Position numbers and translations under genes: made by a program. A DNA stretch of 64,000 nt from Paenibacillus ottowii (GTDB lineage Bacteria > Bacillota > Bacilli > Paenibacillales > Paenibacillaceae): assembly GCF_006874425.1 (NCBI RefSeq), contig NZ_VIJZ01000001.1:186001-250000 (forward strand), read 5' to 3'. This document shows, piece by piece, positions 8,333 through 16,872 of the stretch. Positions within the stretch are counted from its first letter, which is position 1. Each line of letters opens with the position of its first letter. Under the pieces are notes generated by a model. It was not told where the DNA came from and made no database searches. It saw only the letters and a program-made list of their open reading frames with translations.

Positions 8333-11300
8333 ATGAAGAAAGCCAGCCGTCTTTTGGTCGTATTGCTGGCGGGAATTCTGTTGCTATTACATTTCCCGCC
8401 TTTCTATTTTTTCATTGACAAAGTAGCGGCAGATACGGAAGTTACACCTCTTTCCTATTTTGCAGATAAGAATGATCGCTACTTTGTTGGTATGATGTAC
8501 TTTGACATGTGGAAAAATAGCAATAATGTTTGGGTTACTGACCATAAACAACCCAACAAAGATATGGATGGGGAGGCCACTTTCACGTACAAATTTCAAT
8601 TTCCAGGAAGGAAGATTAAAAGTGTCAAGGCTCGGCTGTATACGGCATCAGATCTATCCAGATACTTTAATGATTCGCGACAAGATAGCTACGCGGAATA
8701 CAGTGATTCTATAAGTCTCGGAACAACCGATGGGAATATTCGTCCCTTTCAAAAGAAAGGGATCGGCACGGATACTACAATTATTCCGATAACTGTAAGC
8801 ATTAAATTGAATGCTTTAAGACCAAAAAATATCAAGGATGAATCCTGTCCTACCTGTGCCAAAGAAGTAGAGGCATACCGCATTTACCAGCCCATCCTTT
8901 TCAAAATTGAACTAGAGAGCGCACTTATCGTCAAGCATTTTACCACTGACGGTAAATCGCTTAACAACGTATTTTCACCATTAGAAGACAAGCTAAAACC
9001 TGATCAACCTTATGATTTTACCCCGCCAACCAACCCTAGATATGAGTATGTGGGTTACAAGAAAAGCACGACAGGTAAACCGCCAAGTGGAGATATTTTG
9101 CCAGGGATTGTACCTGGGTTTACCTACGACAGTTCTTTTGAGCAGTTTACCGCTTATTTGTATTACAGAAAAGCTCAGGGCTGTCCGAAGCCTGGAGAAA
9201 GTCAAGAAGGAGCACCTTCAGATTGTCAGGATAATGAACAGCCAACGAAAGGTGTTGTCTGCTCTCGTCCAGTCCCTGGGTTGCGCTTGGAAACTGCTGA
9301 ACTCGACCCGTCAGTATCTGCTGTAATCAAAGCGGACCAGCGTGGTCGGGAACGATTTGACGTATCCAAAGGTATTCCTACCTCTGAAAGCCTGTACGGT
9401 CATGTGCAAGCCAAGAGATACCTTTTTCAACATAAATTTGTGAACATGACGGGCCAGTGTACATATACGGTGAATGTAAAACGAGAATACCGGTTGAGCT
9501 GGCGGCCTAAGAAAAAATCTCGGCGGAATGAGACTGTGAAGCGAACTTATACTTACCAAATCGTCCGTCCATACTCCTATTGGAAGATAAACAATTTGGA
9601 GGTATATGGCATTAAGGAGGCTGCGCTCCGAAACTATGCGTTACCCAATGAAGCCATCACCCTGCGTCCGCAATCCTATACACCCCCATCCTATATTGCA
9701 GCGACCCAGGGCAACTTTTATCCTCCTCCTGCACCGGGTACAGTGGATGGCGGCAGTCGCAGCAAAAACGGCGGCAGCAGCAAGCCGAGTGTACCCGATG
9801 ACCGCAGTGAGCTGAAATCCAAGGCAGAGGAGGCTGTTAAGGAAATAGAGGTGGAAAACGATACTCTGACCTTTGAGAACAGGACCATTATGAATCCGGT
9901 GCGCGTCAAGGTAAATGGTCCTAAACCGGGTGTTATTCCCTCTTCCGGAGCAATTGGGCCGGATGTGCTGTACAGTCCGGATCATGTGATTGATAAGCAC
10001 AAGATTAATAAATCCAATACGCCCAGTAGCGGTGACATCACTTACGCTGTTCTTAAAGGGAATATCAACGGAGGGGCGGATAAAACTTTTCCGATCCAGG
10101 GAATCAACACGGTGACTGTCCATACTCCCGTAGTGAATCTGTCTAGTGTATCGGATGATGCTGCTCATAATCAGAAAACTCGACCTACGAAGGGGCGATC
10201 TGCGCTTATTTTGGAGCGTCCTTTCCAGGTAACGATTTCGACAGCAGGTCCGCATTTGAATATTCCCGGCTACGGTGATCGGGAGTATGCCAAATACGTA
10301 CGGACCAAGCAGGTGCGCTTTCCGTTCGATGTGTACAACAAAGGGAAGACGCATTTTTATCCGCGAGATACTTGGATCGACATTCCGGTGCTGCAACTAG
10401 ACACTGACTTTTATTTGCCCGTATGGGTCGATGAAGGTAATTATACAGTCGAGTTCCGCACCATTGCCGAAAATGCACCAGATGGATTCACCGAACAGCG
10501 CCGTGCCAACAAGGATATTGTTCATCATGTTGCCAATGATGTGGTGAATATTGAGGTCATCGGACGAATATATGATTTTCATATCACGGATATTGCAGAT
10601 TACCATTGGGAGCGGGTATTTCGGCAACGAAAAGGAAGTCCCATGCATAGCGGCTTGTCTTATTGGACAGGGCTCGGTAATATTGACGGGCTGCCAAGAG
10701 GAAACCCCGAGCCCTTCACATTGCCCATTCGCCCAGGTAGTCACCCACATGAAGGTTACGCAAATGTGGCGGTCAAGACAGGCTATCATTTCAAGTTTGA
10801 TCTCAAAACCAAGGGAAATATGTTCAGCGCCGAGGATGGAATTCGCATCACCCCGTCATTTTATTGGGTGAACAAAGATGGGCGACAGCGGGAAGAGGTG
10901 GATCTGTATACTCATTCCGGTAGCCGAAAATTTATCCGTCTGGGATCAGCGGAGGATCGGGAGAAGCGATATGTTATTTTGAATGAAAGGTTACGCAATG
11001 TCCCTATGGAGGAAATGCAGGATACAGCAGCCTACCGCTATCAACATGAACTGAGTGAGGCAGAGCGGAGTCAATTAACGCTGGAACGTTATATAACGCT
11101 GTATGCTCAGCGTATTACACGCAGCAAGACCTGGATTGGACGCTATGACTGGCTGATGCTACCTGCGGCTGTACGTACCTTGATCGGTCCCAAGACAGAC
11201 CTGCCGAATGGGGTTGATGCCGATCGTGCGAATGCGGCGATACAGCGCTGGTACGGCGAATATAGTCTGCCTGCTAATGTGTATGCCGTCACCAAAGAAA

Positions 11301-11596
11301 CGGATTTACGTAGTGAAAGCCGTAGGCAGGAGCTAAATGAGCATACAGATATATTCAAGAAGACGGGCTTTATTGTCGTTCGTTTTAATTTGGAGTCACT
11401 CCGTCAGGGGAACACCGAGCATCCACATTTGCAATATATTAATGGTCCACTACTGAACCAATGGCAACTAGAGGGCTATCGCAGAGAGATAAAAGACCCG
11501 TACGGACACGCCTTTCATTTACAGGACGGAGATGTCATGTTTTATCATGCAGACCAGTCGAGTCGGGATGATTTTAGTTCATTTGTCTCTCACTAA
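8333..11596 (+). CDS. Large secreted protein of unknown function
   Basis: A 1087-residue protein with a signal peptide or N-terminal anchor (lysines at 2-3, hydrophobic to about residue 32, then VAADTE). I do not recognise its family with confidence. The mature part is rich in aromatic residues and beta-strand patterns. It has a CPTC motif near residue 175, further cysteines near 283-310, and a Gly/Ser/Pro-rich linker near residues 460-500 (PPPAPGTVDGGSRSKNGG) that divides it into two large halves. The second half has no obvious catalytic signature. It follows the stalk-domain gene by four bases with AAGGAAAT as ribosome site, indicating a two-gene operon. Surface assembly or envelope attachment is a guess from context only. 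Confidence 0.7.
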   Translation: MKKASRLLVVLLAGILLLLHFPPFYFFIDKVAADTEVTPLSYFADKNDRYFVGMMYFDMWKNSNNVWVTDHKQPNKDMDGEATFTYKFQFPGRKIKSVKARLYTASDLSRYFNDSRQDSYAEYSDSISLGTTDGNIRPFQKKGIGTDTTIIPITVSIKLNALRPKNIKDESCPTCAKEVEAYRIYQPILFKIELESALIVKHFTTDGKSLNNVFSPLEDKLKPDQPYDFTPPTNPRYEYVGYKKSTTGKPPSGDILPGIVPGFTYDSSFEQFTAYLYYRKAQGCPKPGESQEGAPSDCQDNEQPTKGVVCSRPVPGLRLETAELDPSVSAVIKADQRGRERFDVSKGIPTSESLYGHVQAKRYLFQHKFVNMTGQCTYTVNVKREYRLSWRPKKKSRRNETVKRTYTYQIVRPYSYWKINNLEVYGIKEAALRNYALPNEAITLRPQSYTPPSYIAATQGNFYPPPAPGTVDGGSRSKNGGSSKPSVPDDRSELKSKAEEAVKEIEVENDTLTFENRTIMNPVRVKVNGPKPGVIPSSGAIGPDVLYSPDHVIDKHKINKSNTPSSGDITYAVLKGNINGGADKTFPIQGINTVTVHTPVVNLSSVSDDAAHNQKTRPTKGRSALILERPFQVTISTAGPHLNIPGYGDREYAKYVRTKQVRFPFDVYNKGKTHFYPRDTWIDIPVLQLDTDFYLPVWVDEGNYTVEFRTIAENAPDGFTEQRRANKDIVHHVANDVVNIEVIGRIYDFHITDIADYHWERVFRQRKGSPMHSGLSYWTGLGNIDGLPRGNPEPFTLPIRPGSHPHEGYANVAVKTGYHFKFDLKTKGNMFSAEDGIRITPSFYWVNKDGRQREEVDLYTHSGSRKFIRLGSAEDREKRYVILNERLRNVPMEEMQDTAAYRYQHELSEAERSQLTLERYITLYAQRITRSKTWIGRYDWLMLPAAVRTLIGPKTDLPNGVDADRANAAIQRWYGEYSLPANVYAVTKETDLRSESRRQELNEHTDIFKKTGFIVVRFNLESLRQGNTEHPHLQYINGPLLNQWQLEGYRREIKDPYGHAFHLQDGDVMFYHADQSSRDDFSSFVSH

Positions 11597-11811
11597 TTTG
11601 GGGTACACAAATTAAGGGTAACTTAAACTTATCTCTGCCGATGTGTACAAGCTTGACAAGCTCTTGTCAGAGCGTTCGATCAGTGTTCAGCTTTTTTACC
11701 GATATTACTGGTGCAGTTGCAATGTGAGCGGATAATTGAAGCCACTTCGGCACTAGTATAACTAGTAGAACCAGTAAAGTAAGCAGGAGAAGGAATGGCT
11801 TAACGTAAAAC

Positions 11812-11849
11812 AAAACGAGCAAGCCTGATTTCTCATTCAGGCTTGCTCG
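11812..11849 (-). terminator. Terminator of the anti-sigma-like paralog array
   Basis: CGAGCAAGCCTGA (11816-11828) and TCAGGCTTGCTCG (11837-11849) form a perfect 13-bp stem. Read on the minus strand it is followed by TTTTGTTTTA, so it terminates the gene ending at 11866. Confidence 0.9.
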
Positions 11850-11865
11850 CTTCTTGCACGGGATG

Positions 11866-12876
11866 TTATTGGGCTGGCACGGGAATGGTCATTTCGAGTT
11901 CCTTAATGTATGTTTTATCTCCGGTTTTAAATTTCCCGTCAGCCCCTTTGCCTTGACCGACAATACTCCAATCAGAGGGGTCAACTGTAAATGTATACGG
12001 TTTGATCGTCACATATTGGGGTTTGCTGCCTATAGCACTGTACAGCTCGTCAGTGTGATACTTTGTTCTAGGCTTTTTGTTTAAGAAGCCGACTTTCTGC
12101 TGTTGAAGCGTTTTCCCCTGATCATCTACAATGTCATAATACATCATGGATGGAGCGTACTTTCCTGTCTGCTTGGAAGATGCAGGCACCTGACCTTCGC
12201 TATCCAGCACCAGCCGGGTTGTACGGGAGGCAATATCGAGCTGTTTGACTGTATAACTGAAATCCCCGCTCTTTTGGGTTTTATTCGGCTTGATACTCAC
12301 CATATTACCCTCCTTTTTAACAGGGACTTTAAATTCAAAAGGCTTGCTGATTCGGGTAACCCCTACCTGGATAGTCATTTCAAAATCGTCTGGAAGTGCA
12401 TCCAACTGATTGTATTCAGCTTCTACGGTGTTCTTTTGAGTTACTTTGTCTCCAAACATGGAGTGGCTGCTTTTCAATTTATTCCCGTCTATCAGAACCT
12501 CGGGGGTCTTGAGATAGCCCTTCTTCTGATCTTTCTCAGGAACCATGCGTTTTTTGATTTTTTCATTAGTCTCTTTGGGATCTATTGGAAAATAGGGGCT
12601 GATAACTTGTTCGGGTAAATTTTTGCCTTCCCGTTCGATCGAAAAGGACAGCCGCGTGCCATCATAGAACACATCGCCAAGCTTCAGTGTAACCCCGTCC
12701 TGCGTCAGGCTTAGATTGGAAGAGGCGGTTTTTACAGCTGCTTCGGCACTGGCGGCGGCTGCTGCAATGGGGGATATGAATTTTGGCATCGCTGCCCCTG
12801 ATCCCAATATCGCGAAAGCCGATGTTGTCAATAATACCCGTTTTAGAAATGTGGATTTTAAGTTTGTTTGTTGCAT
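11866..12876 (-). CDS. Paralog of the anti-sigma sensor domain, secreted form (copy 4)
   Basis: This 336-residue protein is closely related to the extracytoplasmic part of the anti-sigma factor at 14742-15947. It shares DGVTLKLGDVFYDGTRLSFSIER, the FEFKVPVKK segment and the C-terminal TYIKELEM ending (DUF4179/DUF5643-type region, named from memory). The cytoplasmic sigma-binding N-terminus is missing. Instead it starts MQQTNLKSTFLKRVLLTTSAFA, a basic then hydrophobic signal peptide with small residues (AAAAASAEA) suited to cleavage near residue 45. It is therefore predicted to be exported and free of the sigma factor. It is the last gene of the tandem array and ends at a strong terminator. 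Ribosome site GAGGAG lies 10 bases upstream. Confidence 0.75.
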   Translation of the reverse strand: MQQTNLKSTFLKRVLLTTSAFAILGSGAAMPKFISPIAAAAASAEAAVKTASSNLSLTQDGVTLKLGDVFYDGTRLSFSIEREGKNLPEQVISPYFPIDPKETNEKIKKRMVPEKDQKKGYLKTPEVLIDGNKLKSSHSMFGDKVTQKNTVEAEYNQLDALPDDFEMTIQVGVTRISKPFEFKVPVKKEGNMVSIKPNKTQKSGDFSYTVKQLDIASRTTRLVLDSEGQVPASSKQTGKYAPSMMYYDIVDDQGKTLQQQKVGFLNKKPRTKYHTDELYSAIGSKPQYVTIKPYTFTVDPSDWSIVGQGKGADGKFKTGDKTYIKELEMTIPVPAQ

Positions 12877-12941
12877 TAGACATTCTCTCCTCTCGAAAGC
12901 TTAAGATTTTTAAATTCATGTAATGAATAATAAATTTGTGA

Positions 12942-13940
12942 TCAGTCATTCAGGGGAATCTTCATTTCGAGCTCCTTAATGTATGTTTTATCTCCGGTTT
13001 TAAATTTCCCGTCAGCTCCCTTGCCTTGACCGACAATACTCCAATTGGTGGGATCGACTGTAAATGTATACGGTCTGATCGTCACATATTGGGGTTTGCT
13101 GCCTATAGCACTGTACAGTTCATCAATATGGTACTTTGTTTTAGGCTTGCTGTAGAAGAAGCCAGCTTTTCGTTGTTGTAGCGTCTTCCCCTGGTCATCT
13201 ATGATGTCATAATACATCATGGATGGAGCGAATTTTCCTGTTTGTTTGGCAGACGCAGGCACTTGACCTTCGCTATCCAGCACTAGACGGGTCGTATGAG
13301 AGGTAATATCAAGCTGTTTGACTGTGTAACTGAATGATCCGCTCTTTTGGGTTTTATTTGGCTTGACACTCACCATATTGCCGTCTTTTTTAACAGGGAC
13401 TTTAAATTCAAAAGGTTTACTGATTCGGGTAACCCCTACTTGGACGGTCATTTCAAATTCGTCTGGGAGTGAACCTAACTGGTTGTATTCGGCTTGTACG
13501 GTGTTCTTTTTGGATACTTTATCTCCGAACGAGCCAAAGCTTTTAAATGCTTTCCCATCAATCAAAATTTCAGGTCTCTTGATATAGCCCTTCTTGTGAT
13601 CTTTTTCAGGAACCATATACTTCTTGAGGCTTTCACTTGCCTTTGCATCCATTGGAATATACAGGCTCACGACTCCGTCAGGCAAATTTTTGCCTTCCCG
13701 TTCGATCGAAAAGGACAGCCGCGTGCCATCATAGAACACATCACCAAGCTTCAGTGTAACCCCGTCCTGTGTCAGGCTCAGATTAGAAGAAGCGGTTTTG
13801 GCAGCTGCTTCGGCACTGGCTACTGCTGCAATGGGGGAGATGAATTTTGGTATCGCTGCCCCTGATCCCAATATCGCGAAGGCCGATGTTGTCAGTAATA
13901 CCCGTTTTAGAAATGTTGATTTTAAGTTTGCCTGTTGCAC
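12942..13940 (-). CDS. Paralog of the anti-sigma sensor domain, secreted form (copy 3)
   Basis: This 332-residue protein is a close paralog of the gene at 11866-12876 and of the extracytoplasmic half of the anti-sigma factor upstream. It begins at GTG (MQQANLKSTFLKR) after a GAGGAG site about 11 bases away, and has a signal peptide with a probable cleavage after a short AVASAEA motif. Shared blocks include DGVTLKLGDVFYDGTRLSF, VTRISKPFEFKVPVKK, MMYYDIIDDQGK and YIKELEMKIPLND; this last C-terminal motif is almost identical to that of the true anti-sigma factor. It lacks any sigma-binding region. Spacing to copy 4 is 65 bases, so co-transcription is likely. Function is not known; it may bind the same extracellular signal as the anti-sigma factor. 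Confidence 0.75.
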   Translation of the reverse strand: MQQANLKSTFLKRVLLTTSAFAILGSGAAIPKFISPIAAVASAEAAAKTASSNLSLTQDGVTLKLGDVFYDGTRLSFSIEREGKNLPDGVVSLYIPMDAKASESLKKYMVPEKDHKKGYIKRPEILIDGKAFKSFGSFGDKVSKKNTVQAEYNQLGSLPDEFEMTVQVGVTRISKPFEFKVPVKKDGNMVSVKPNKTQKSGSFSYTVKQLDITSHTTRLVLDSEGQVPASAKQTGKFAPSMMYYDIIDDQGKTLQQRKAGFFYSKPKTKYHIDELYSAIGSKPQYVTIRPYTFTVDPTNWSIVGQGKGADGKFKTGDKTYIKELEMKIPLND

Positions 13941-14098
13941 TCTAAAATTATCTCCTCTGAAAGCTGTAATATTTAATCCTTACCATTGGATAATCCGGCG
14001 ACTTTGCCTTGTCTCATCCGTCTGTATAACACTCCTGGTGTTGTACAGGAGAGCCTAATTGCGTAAGCTCTCCCATTGACCAGTACTCTGCATGATTC

Positions 14099-14677
14099 TC
14101 AGGAACCTTTGTTGACTTTTTTGACAGGGACCTTGAATTCAAAAGGTTTGCTGATTCCGGTAACGCCTACCCGGATGGTCATATTAAAGCTGTCTGGAAG
14201 TGAATCCAACTTACTGTAGATAGCTTCTACCGTGTTTTTTTCGGATATTTTATCCCCAAACATACCAAGACTTTTAAATTTGTTCCCGTCTATCAGAATC
14301 TCAGGGAATATTTTGATATAGCCCTTTTTCTGATCTTTGTCAGGAACCATACGCTTTTTGAGATTTTTATCAGTTGTTTTGACATCCATTGGAATATACG
14401 GGCTTAGGACTTCCTTAGGCAAATTTTTGCCTTCCCGTTCGATGGAGTAGGACAGGCTTTTGCCATCATAGGACACATCGCCGAGTTTCAGTGTAACCCC
14501 GTTTTGCGTCAGGCTCATCTTAGAAGAAGCGGCTTGTGCGGGTTTCGTGTTACTAGCGGTTGCTGCAATGGGGGACATAAATTTTGGGACTGCTGCCCCC
14601 GTTCCCAATATTGCGATAGCTGATGTTGTAAGTAATACTCATTTTAGAAATGTAAATTTAAAGTTTGTCGGTTGCAT
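14099..14677 (-). pseudogene. Truncated anti-sigma sensor-domain paralog (copy 2)
   Basis: From ATG at 14675-14677 the frame reads MQPTNFKFTFLK and then meets TGA at 14639-14641, where copies 3 and 4 have an Arg codon (LKR). The frame then continues as VLLTTSAIAILGTGAAVPKF with the family's first domain, and stops at 14099 after FEFKVPVKKVNKGS. The second half of the protein (about 130 residues, the MMYYDI to YIKELEM part) is absent. A nonsense codon in the signal peptide plus loss of the C-terminal half indicate a dead copy, unless a downstream internal start is used to make a cytosolic fragment. Confidence 0.75.
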
Positions 14678-14741
14678 TAGATATACGCCCTTTCATAAAA
14701 AAAGCTTGTGATGCGAACTTCCTGTATTAAATCATTTGTAA

Positions 14742-15947
14742 TTAATTATTCAGGGGAATCTTCATTTCAAGTTCCTTGATATACGTTTTGTCGCCTTTCT
14801 TTACTTCGTTGCCATGCTCATCATTCACTTCGCCAACGATGCTCCAGTCGGCAGGCTTGACGGTCAAGGTAAACGGCTTAATCGTCACGTATTTCGTACC
14901 CGGCTTAAGAGCATCATACAGCTCATCCACATGGTATTCTGTCCTAGGCTTGCTGTGGAAATAACCGAATTGGCGCTGCTTAAGCATGTTGCCCTGATCA
15001 TCTACAATGTCGTAATACATCATTGTTGGCGCATACTCTCCCGTTTGCTCCGGAGAAGCAGGTACTTCACCTTTACTGTCCAGCACCAGACGAGTCGTTG
15101 CTGAGGTGGATTTCAGCTCCTTCACGGTATAGCTGAAGCTGCCGCTGTTTTTTGTTTCATTCGGCTTGACAGTAATCATGGTGTTGTCTATTTTCACCGG
15201 AACCTTGAATTCATAGGGTTCATCAACACCCGTCATCGAAGTTCTGATTGTCAACTCAAACTCATCCGGCAGGGAGTCCAACTGCGTGAACTCACCTATG
15301 ACTGAATTCATTTTTTTCGGATCATCACCATACGATTTTAGGTGAGAGTCTATATTTTTTCCATTAATCAATACTTCGGGGAAGTATTTAAAGTATCCCT
15401 TAAGCTGATCCTTCTCAGGCACTTTATGCTTCTTTAACCATTCCTTATCGCTATTTTCAGTTTTGACATCTGTAGGCAGATAGGGACTCACAGAGCCTTC
15501 CGGCATATTCTCGCCTTGACGTTCAATAGAGAAGGACAGGCGTGTACCGTCGTACAGCACATCACTCAAGGTCAGTGTAATCCCGTCATGAGACACAGTT
15601 TCATTAGGATGACTGAGAATGCCCTTATCTACAGCAGTCTGAATTTCATCTGCACTCAAACCATAAAAAATACCGCCGATTCCCGGAATTTGCTTGAGTG
15701 TGGCCGCCATCGTGGGTGATACAAACCCGGCGCCTACCACTCCTGCCCCTAATATGCCAACTACGGATGCCGCCAGGACAGCCCGTTTTGCAAATTTCGA
15801 TTTCGCTGTTTTTCTTTGCATGGATCTTTCTCCGATCTTTTTCATAATTTGATCACTCATACTGCCTTTAGGCATGACTGATTCATTGATCCAATTCTCC
15901 AATTGGTCCATTTCGCGCTCATAAGGTGGTGTTGGATGTTTGTCCAT
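14742..15947 (-). CDS. Anti-sigma factor (DUF4179-type) of the ECF operon
   Basis: This 401-residue membrane protein holds the ECF sigma factor inactive until an envelope signal arrives. Residues 1-50 are cytoplasmic (REMDQLENWINESVMPKGS, MSDQIMKKIGERS), a transmembrane segment follows at about 55-78 (AVLAASVVGILGAGVVGAGF), and the rest is an extracytoplasmic sensor region (DUF4179 followed by a DUF5643-like part, from memory). ATG at 15945-15947 is preferred because GGAGG lies 8 bases upstream; TTG at 15953 is closer. It overlaps the end of the sigma gene by 29 bases, so the two are translated together. Three copies of its outer domain follow downstream. Confidence 0.85.
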   Translation of the reverse strand: MDKHPTPPYEREMDQLENWINESVMPKGSMSDQIMKKIGERSMQRKTAKSKFAKRAVLAASVVGILGAGVVGAGFVSPTMAATLKQIPGIGGIFYGLSADEIQTAVDKGILSHPNETVSHDGITLTLSDVLYDGTRLSFSIERQGENMPEGSVSPYLPTDVKTENSDKEWLKKHKVPEKDQLKGYFKYFPEVLINGKNIDSHLKSYGDDPKKMNSVIGEFTQLDSLPDEFELTIRTSMTGVDEPYEFKVPVKIDNTMITVKPNETKNSGSFSYTVKELKSTSATTRLVLDSKGEVPASPEQTGEYAPTMMYYDIVDDQGNMLKQRQFGYFHSKPRTEYHVDELYDALKPGTKYVTIKPFTLTVKPADWSIVGEVNDEHGNEVKKGDKTYIKELEMKIPLNN

Positions 15948-16503
15948 TAACAAGTCCTCCTTTGCTTCTCTGGTCCAGCAGCTTGCGCCGAAGCCGCTCG
16001 TATTTTTTACGGATGGTTGCTGACTTTAAACCCATGATGTTGCTAATCTCCTCAAAGCTGTATTGCTCAACAGCCTTCAGTAGCAGAATATGACGCTCTT
16101 CGGGTGTAAGATAAGTCAACAGTTCTTCAATGACACTTTTATGAGGGGATACCTGAGCGATTGGCTCTTGTTCCTTGACCTGCTGAACCAGTTTGAGCCA
16201 GCGACTATGTTTCCTTTTGATGTTCATTAAGTGATGATAGGCCATCTTGTATAGCCATGCCGAGAAGCTGGTCTGTTTGCTGTATTGATGAAGATTCTCA
16301 TAAGCTCTGATGAAAATGTCCTGAACAGCGTCCTCTGTGGCTTCATGATTCTTCAAAATATAGAAGCAGTAGGTGTACATCTGCCGCTCGAATTGTCGAA
16401 TAATGATTTCATAAGCCTGCTGTTCACCAGCCTTGACGCGCTCTACGGCCAGCTCAATCTGGCTGTATTTATCCTTTGGATCCCCGGGGATGGTTGCCTG
16501 CAA
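15919..16503 (-). CDS. ECF-type RNA polymerase sigma factor
   Basis: A 194-residue sigma-70 family factor. Region 2 spans about residues 30-100, with EDAVQDIFIRAYENLHQY and the SFSAWLYKMAYHHLMNIKRK promoter-melting segment. Region 4 spans about 125-185, with LTPEERHILLLKAVEQYSFEEI and a MGLKSATIRKKYERLRRKL helix-turn-helix. The start is TTG at 16501-16503, with AAGGAGGTGAGCTC just before it. The anti-sigma gene overlaps its 3' end, the standard arrangement of envelope-stress ECF pairs. Such factors usually activate their own promoter. On the minus strand upstream, TGTCACAAAACG (about 16544) followed by TTATATAG is a possible element, but I cannot assign a group consensus. Confidence 0.9.
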   Translation of the reverse strand: MQATIPGDPKDKYSQIELAVERVKAGEQQAYEIIIRQFERQMYTYCFYILKNHEATEDAVQDIFIRAYENLHQYSKQTSFSAWLYKMAYHHLMNIKRKHSRWLKLVQQVKEQEPIAQVSPHKSVIEELLTYLTPEERHILLLKAVEQYSFEEISNIMGLKSATIRKKYERLRRKLLDQRSKGGLVNGQTSNTTL

Positions 16504-16872
16504 GAGCTCACCTCCTTGTATTTATGTCTATATAACAATCGCAACGGGTCGTTTTGTGACATCATTTTTGTGAAACCTTGATAGGTATGTATGTTTTGAT
16601 CACAGCTCGTCCATTTTATCATCTTATAACATTCAGACATGCTCACTTCAACTAACATAGTCGATTCATGAAATGGACCGTTAGTAATGGGCTAATGGGG
16701 ATATTTTAATTGAAACGAACAACAACACGGATTTATGTAGAGAAATGCACGGATATTTAAACGCGTTTGGAGGAACGGCAAAACTATAATAATAAGGAAT
16801 TTTAAAATATGTAAGCGCAATCATTTTGAGTATTTGCTTGTCATCACAATACAATTGAGGAGGACGAATGGG
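16504..16872. other. Divergent promoter region, sigma operon / rhamnogalacturonan lyase
   Basis: This gap separates the minus-strand sigma operon from the plus-strand lyase gene. On the plus strand it holds a palindrome AAACGCGTTT (16759-16768), a TATAAT (16785-16790) and the cre-like site at 16810-16823. No small gene is evident. Confidence 0.5.
16810..16823 (+). promoter_or_regulatory. cre site upstream of rhamnogalacturonan lyase
   Basis: TGTAAGCGCAATCA matches the CcpA consensus TGWAARCGYTWNCW at 13 of 14 positions. It lies just downstream of a TATAAT (16785-16790), where CcpA binding would block transcription of the lyase gene when preferred sugars are present. Confidence 0.6.

Larger units (their letters stand above)
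11866..13965 (-). repeat. Tandem gene duplication (about 1.07-kb units)
   Basis: The genes at 11866-12876 and 12942-13940 are near-copies at DNA level, including long identical stretches in the signal-peptide and DGVTLKLGDV regions and similar upstream ribosome-site regions. A third, truncated copy lies at 14099-14677. The arrangement indicates repeated unequal duplication of the 3' end of the anti-sigma gene. Confidence 0.8.

Noticed and set aside
9641..10396. 251-codon antisense ORF within the large secreted protein gene
   Set aside because: Composition is that of a reverse frame (many Arg/His/Cys), and the sense gene is continuous and has a signal peptide.
12103..12618. 171-codon plus-strand ORF over the sensor-domain paralog
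   Set aside because: Antisense shadow; similar open frames appear at the matching place in the other copy because the DNA is duplicated.
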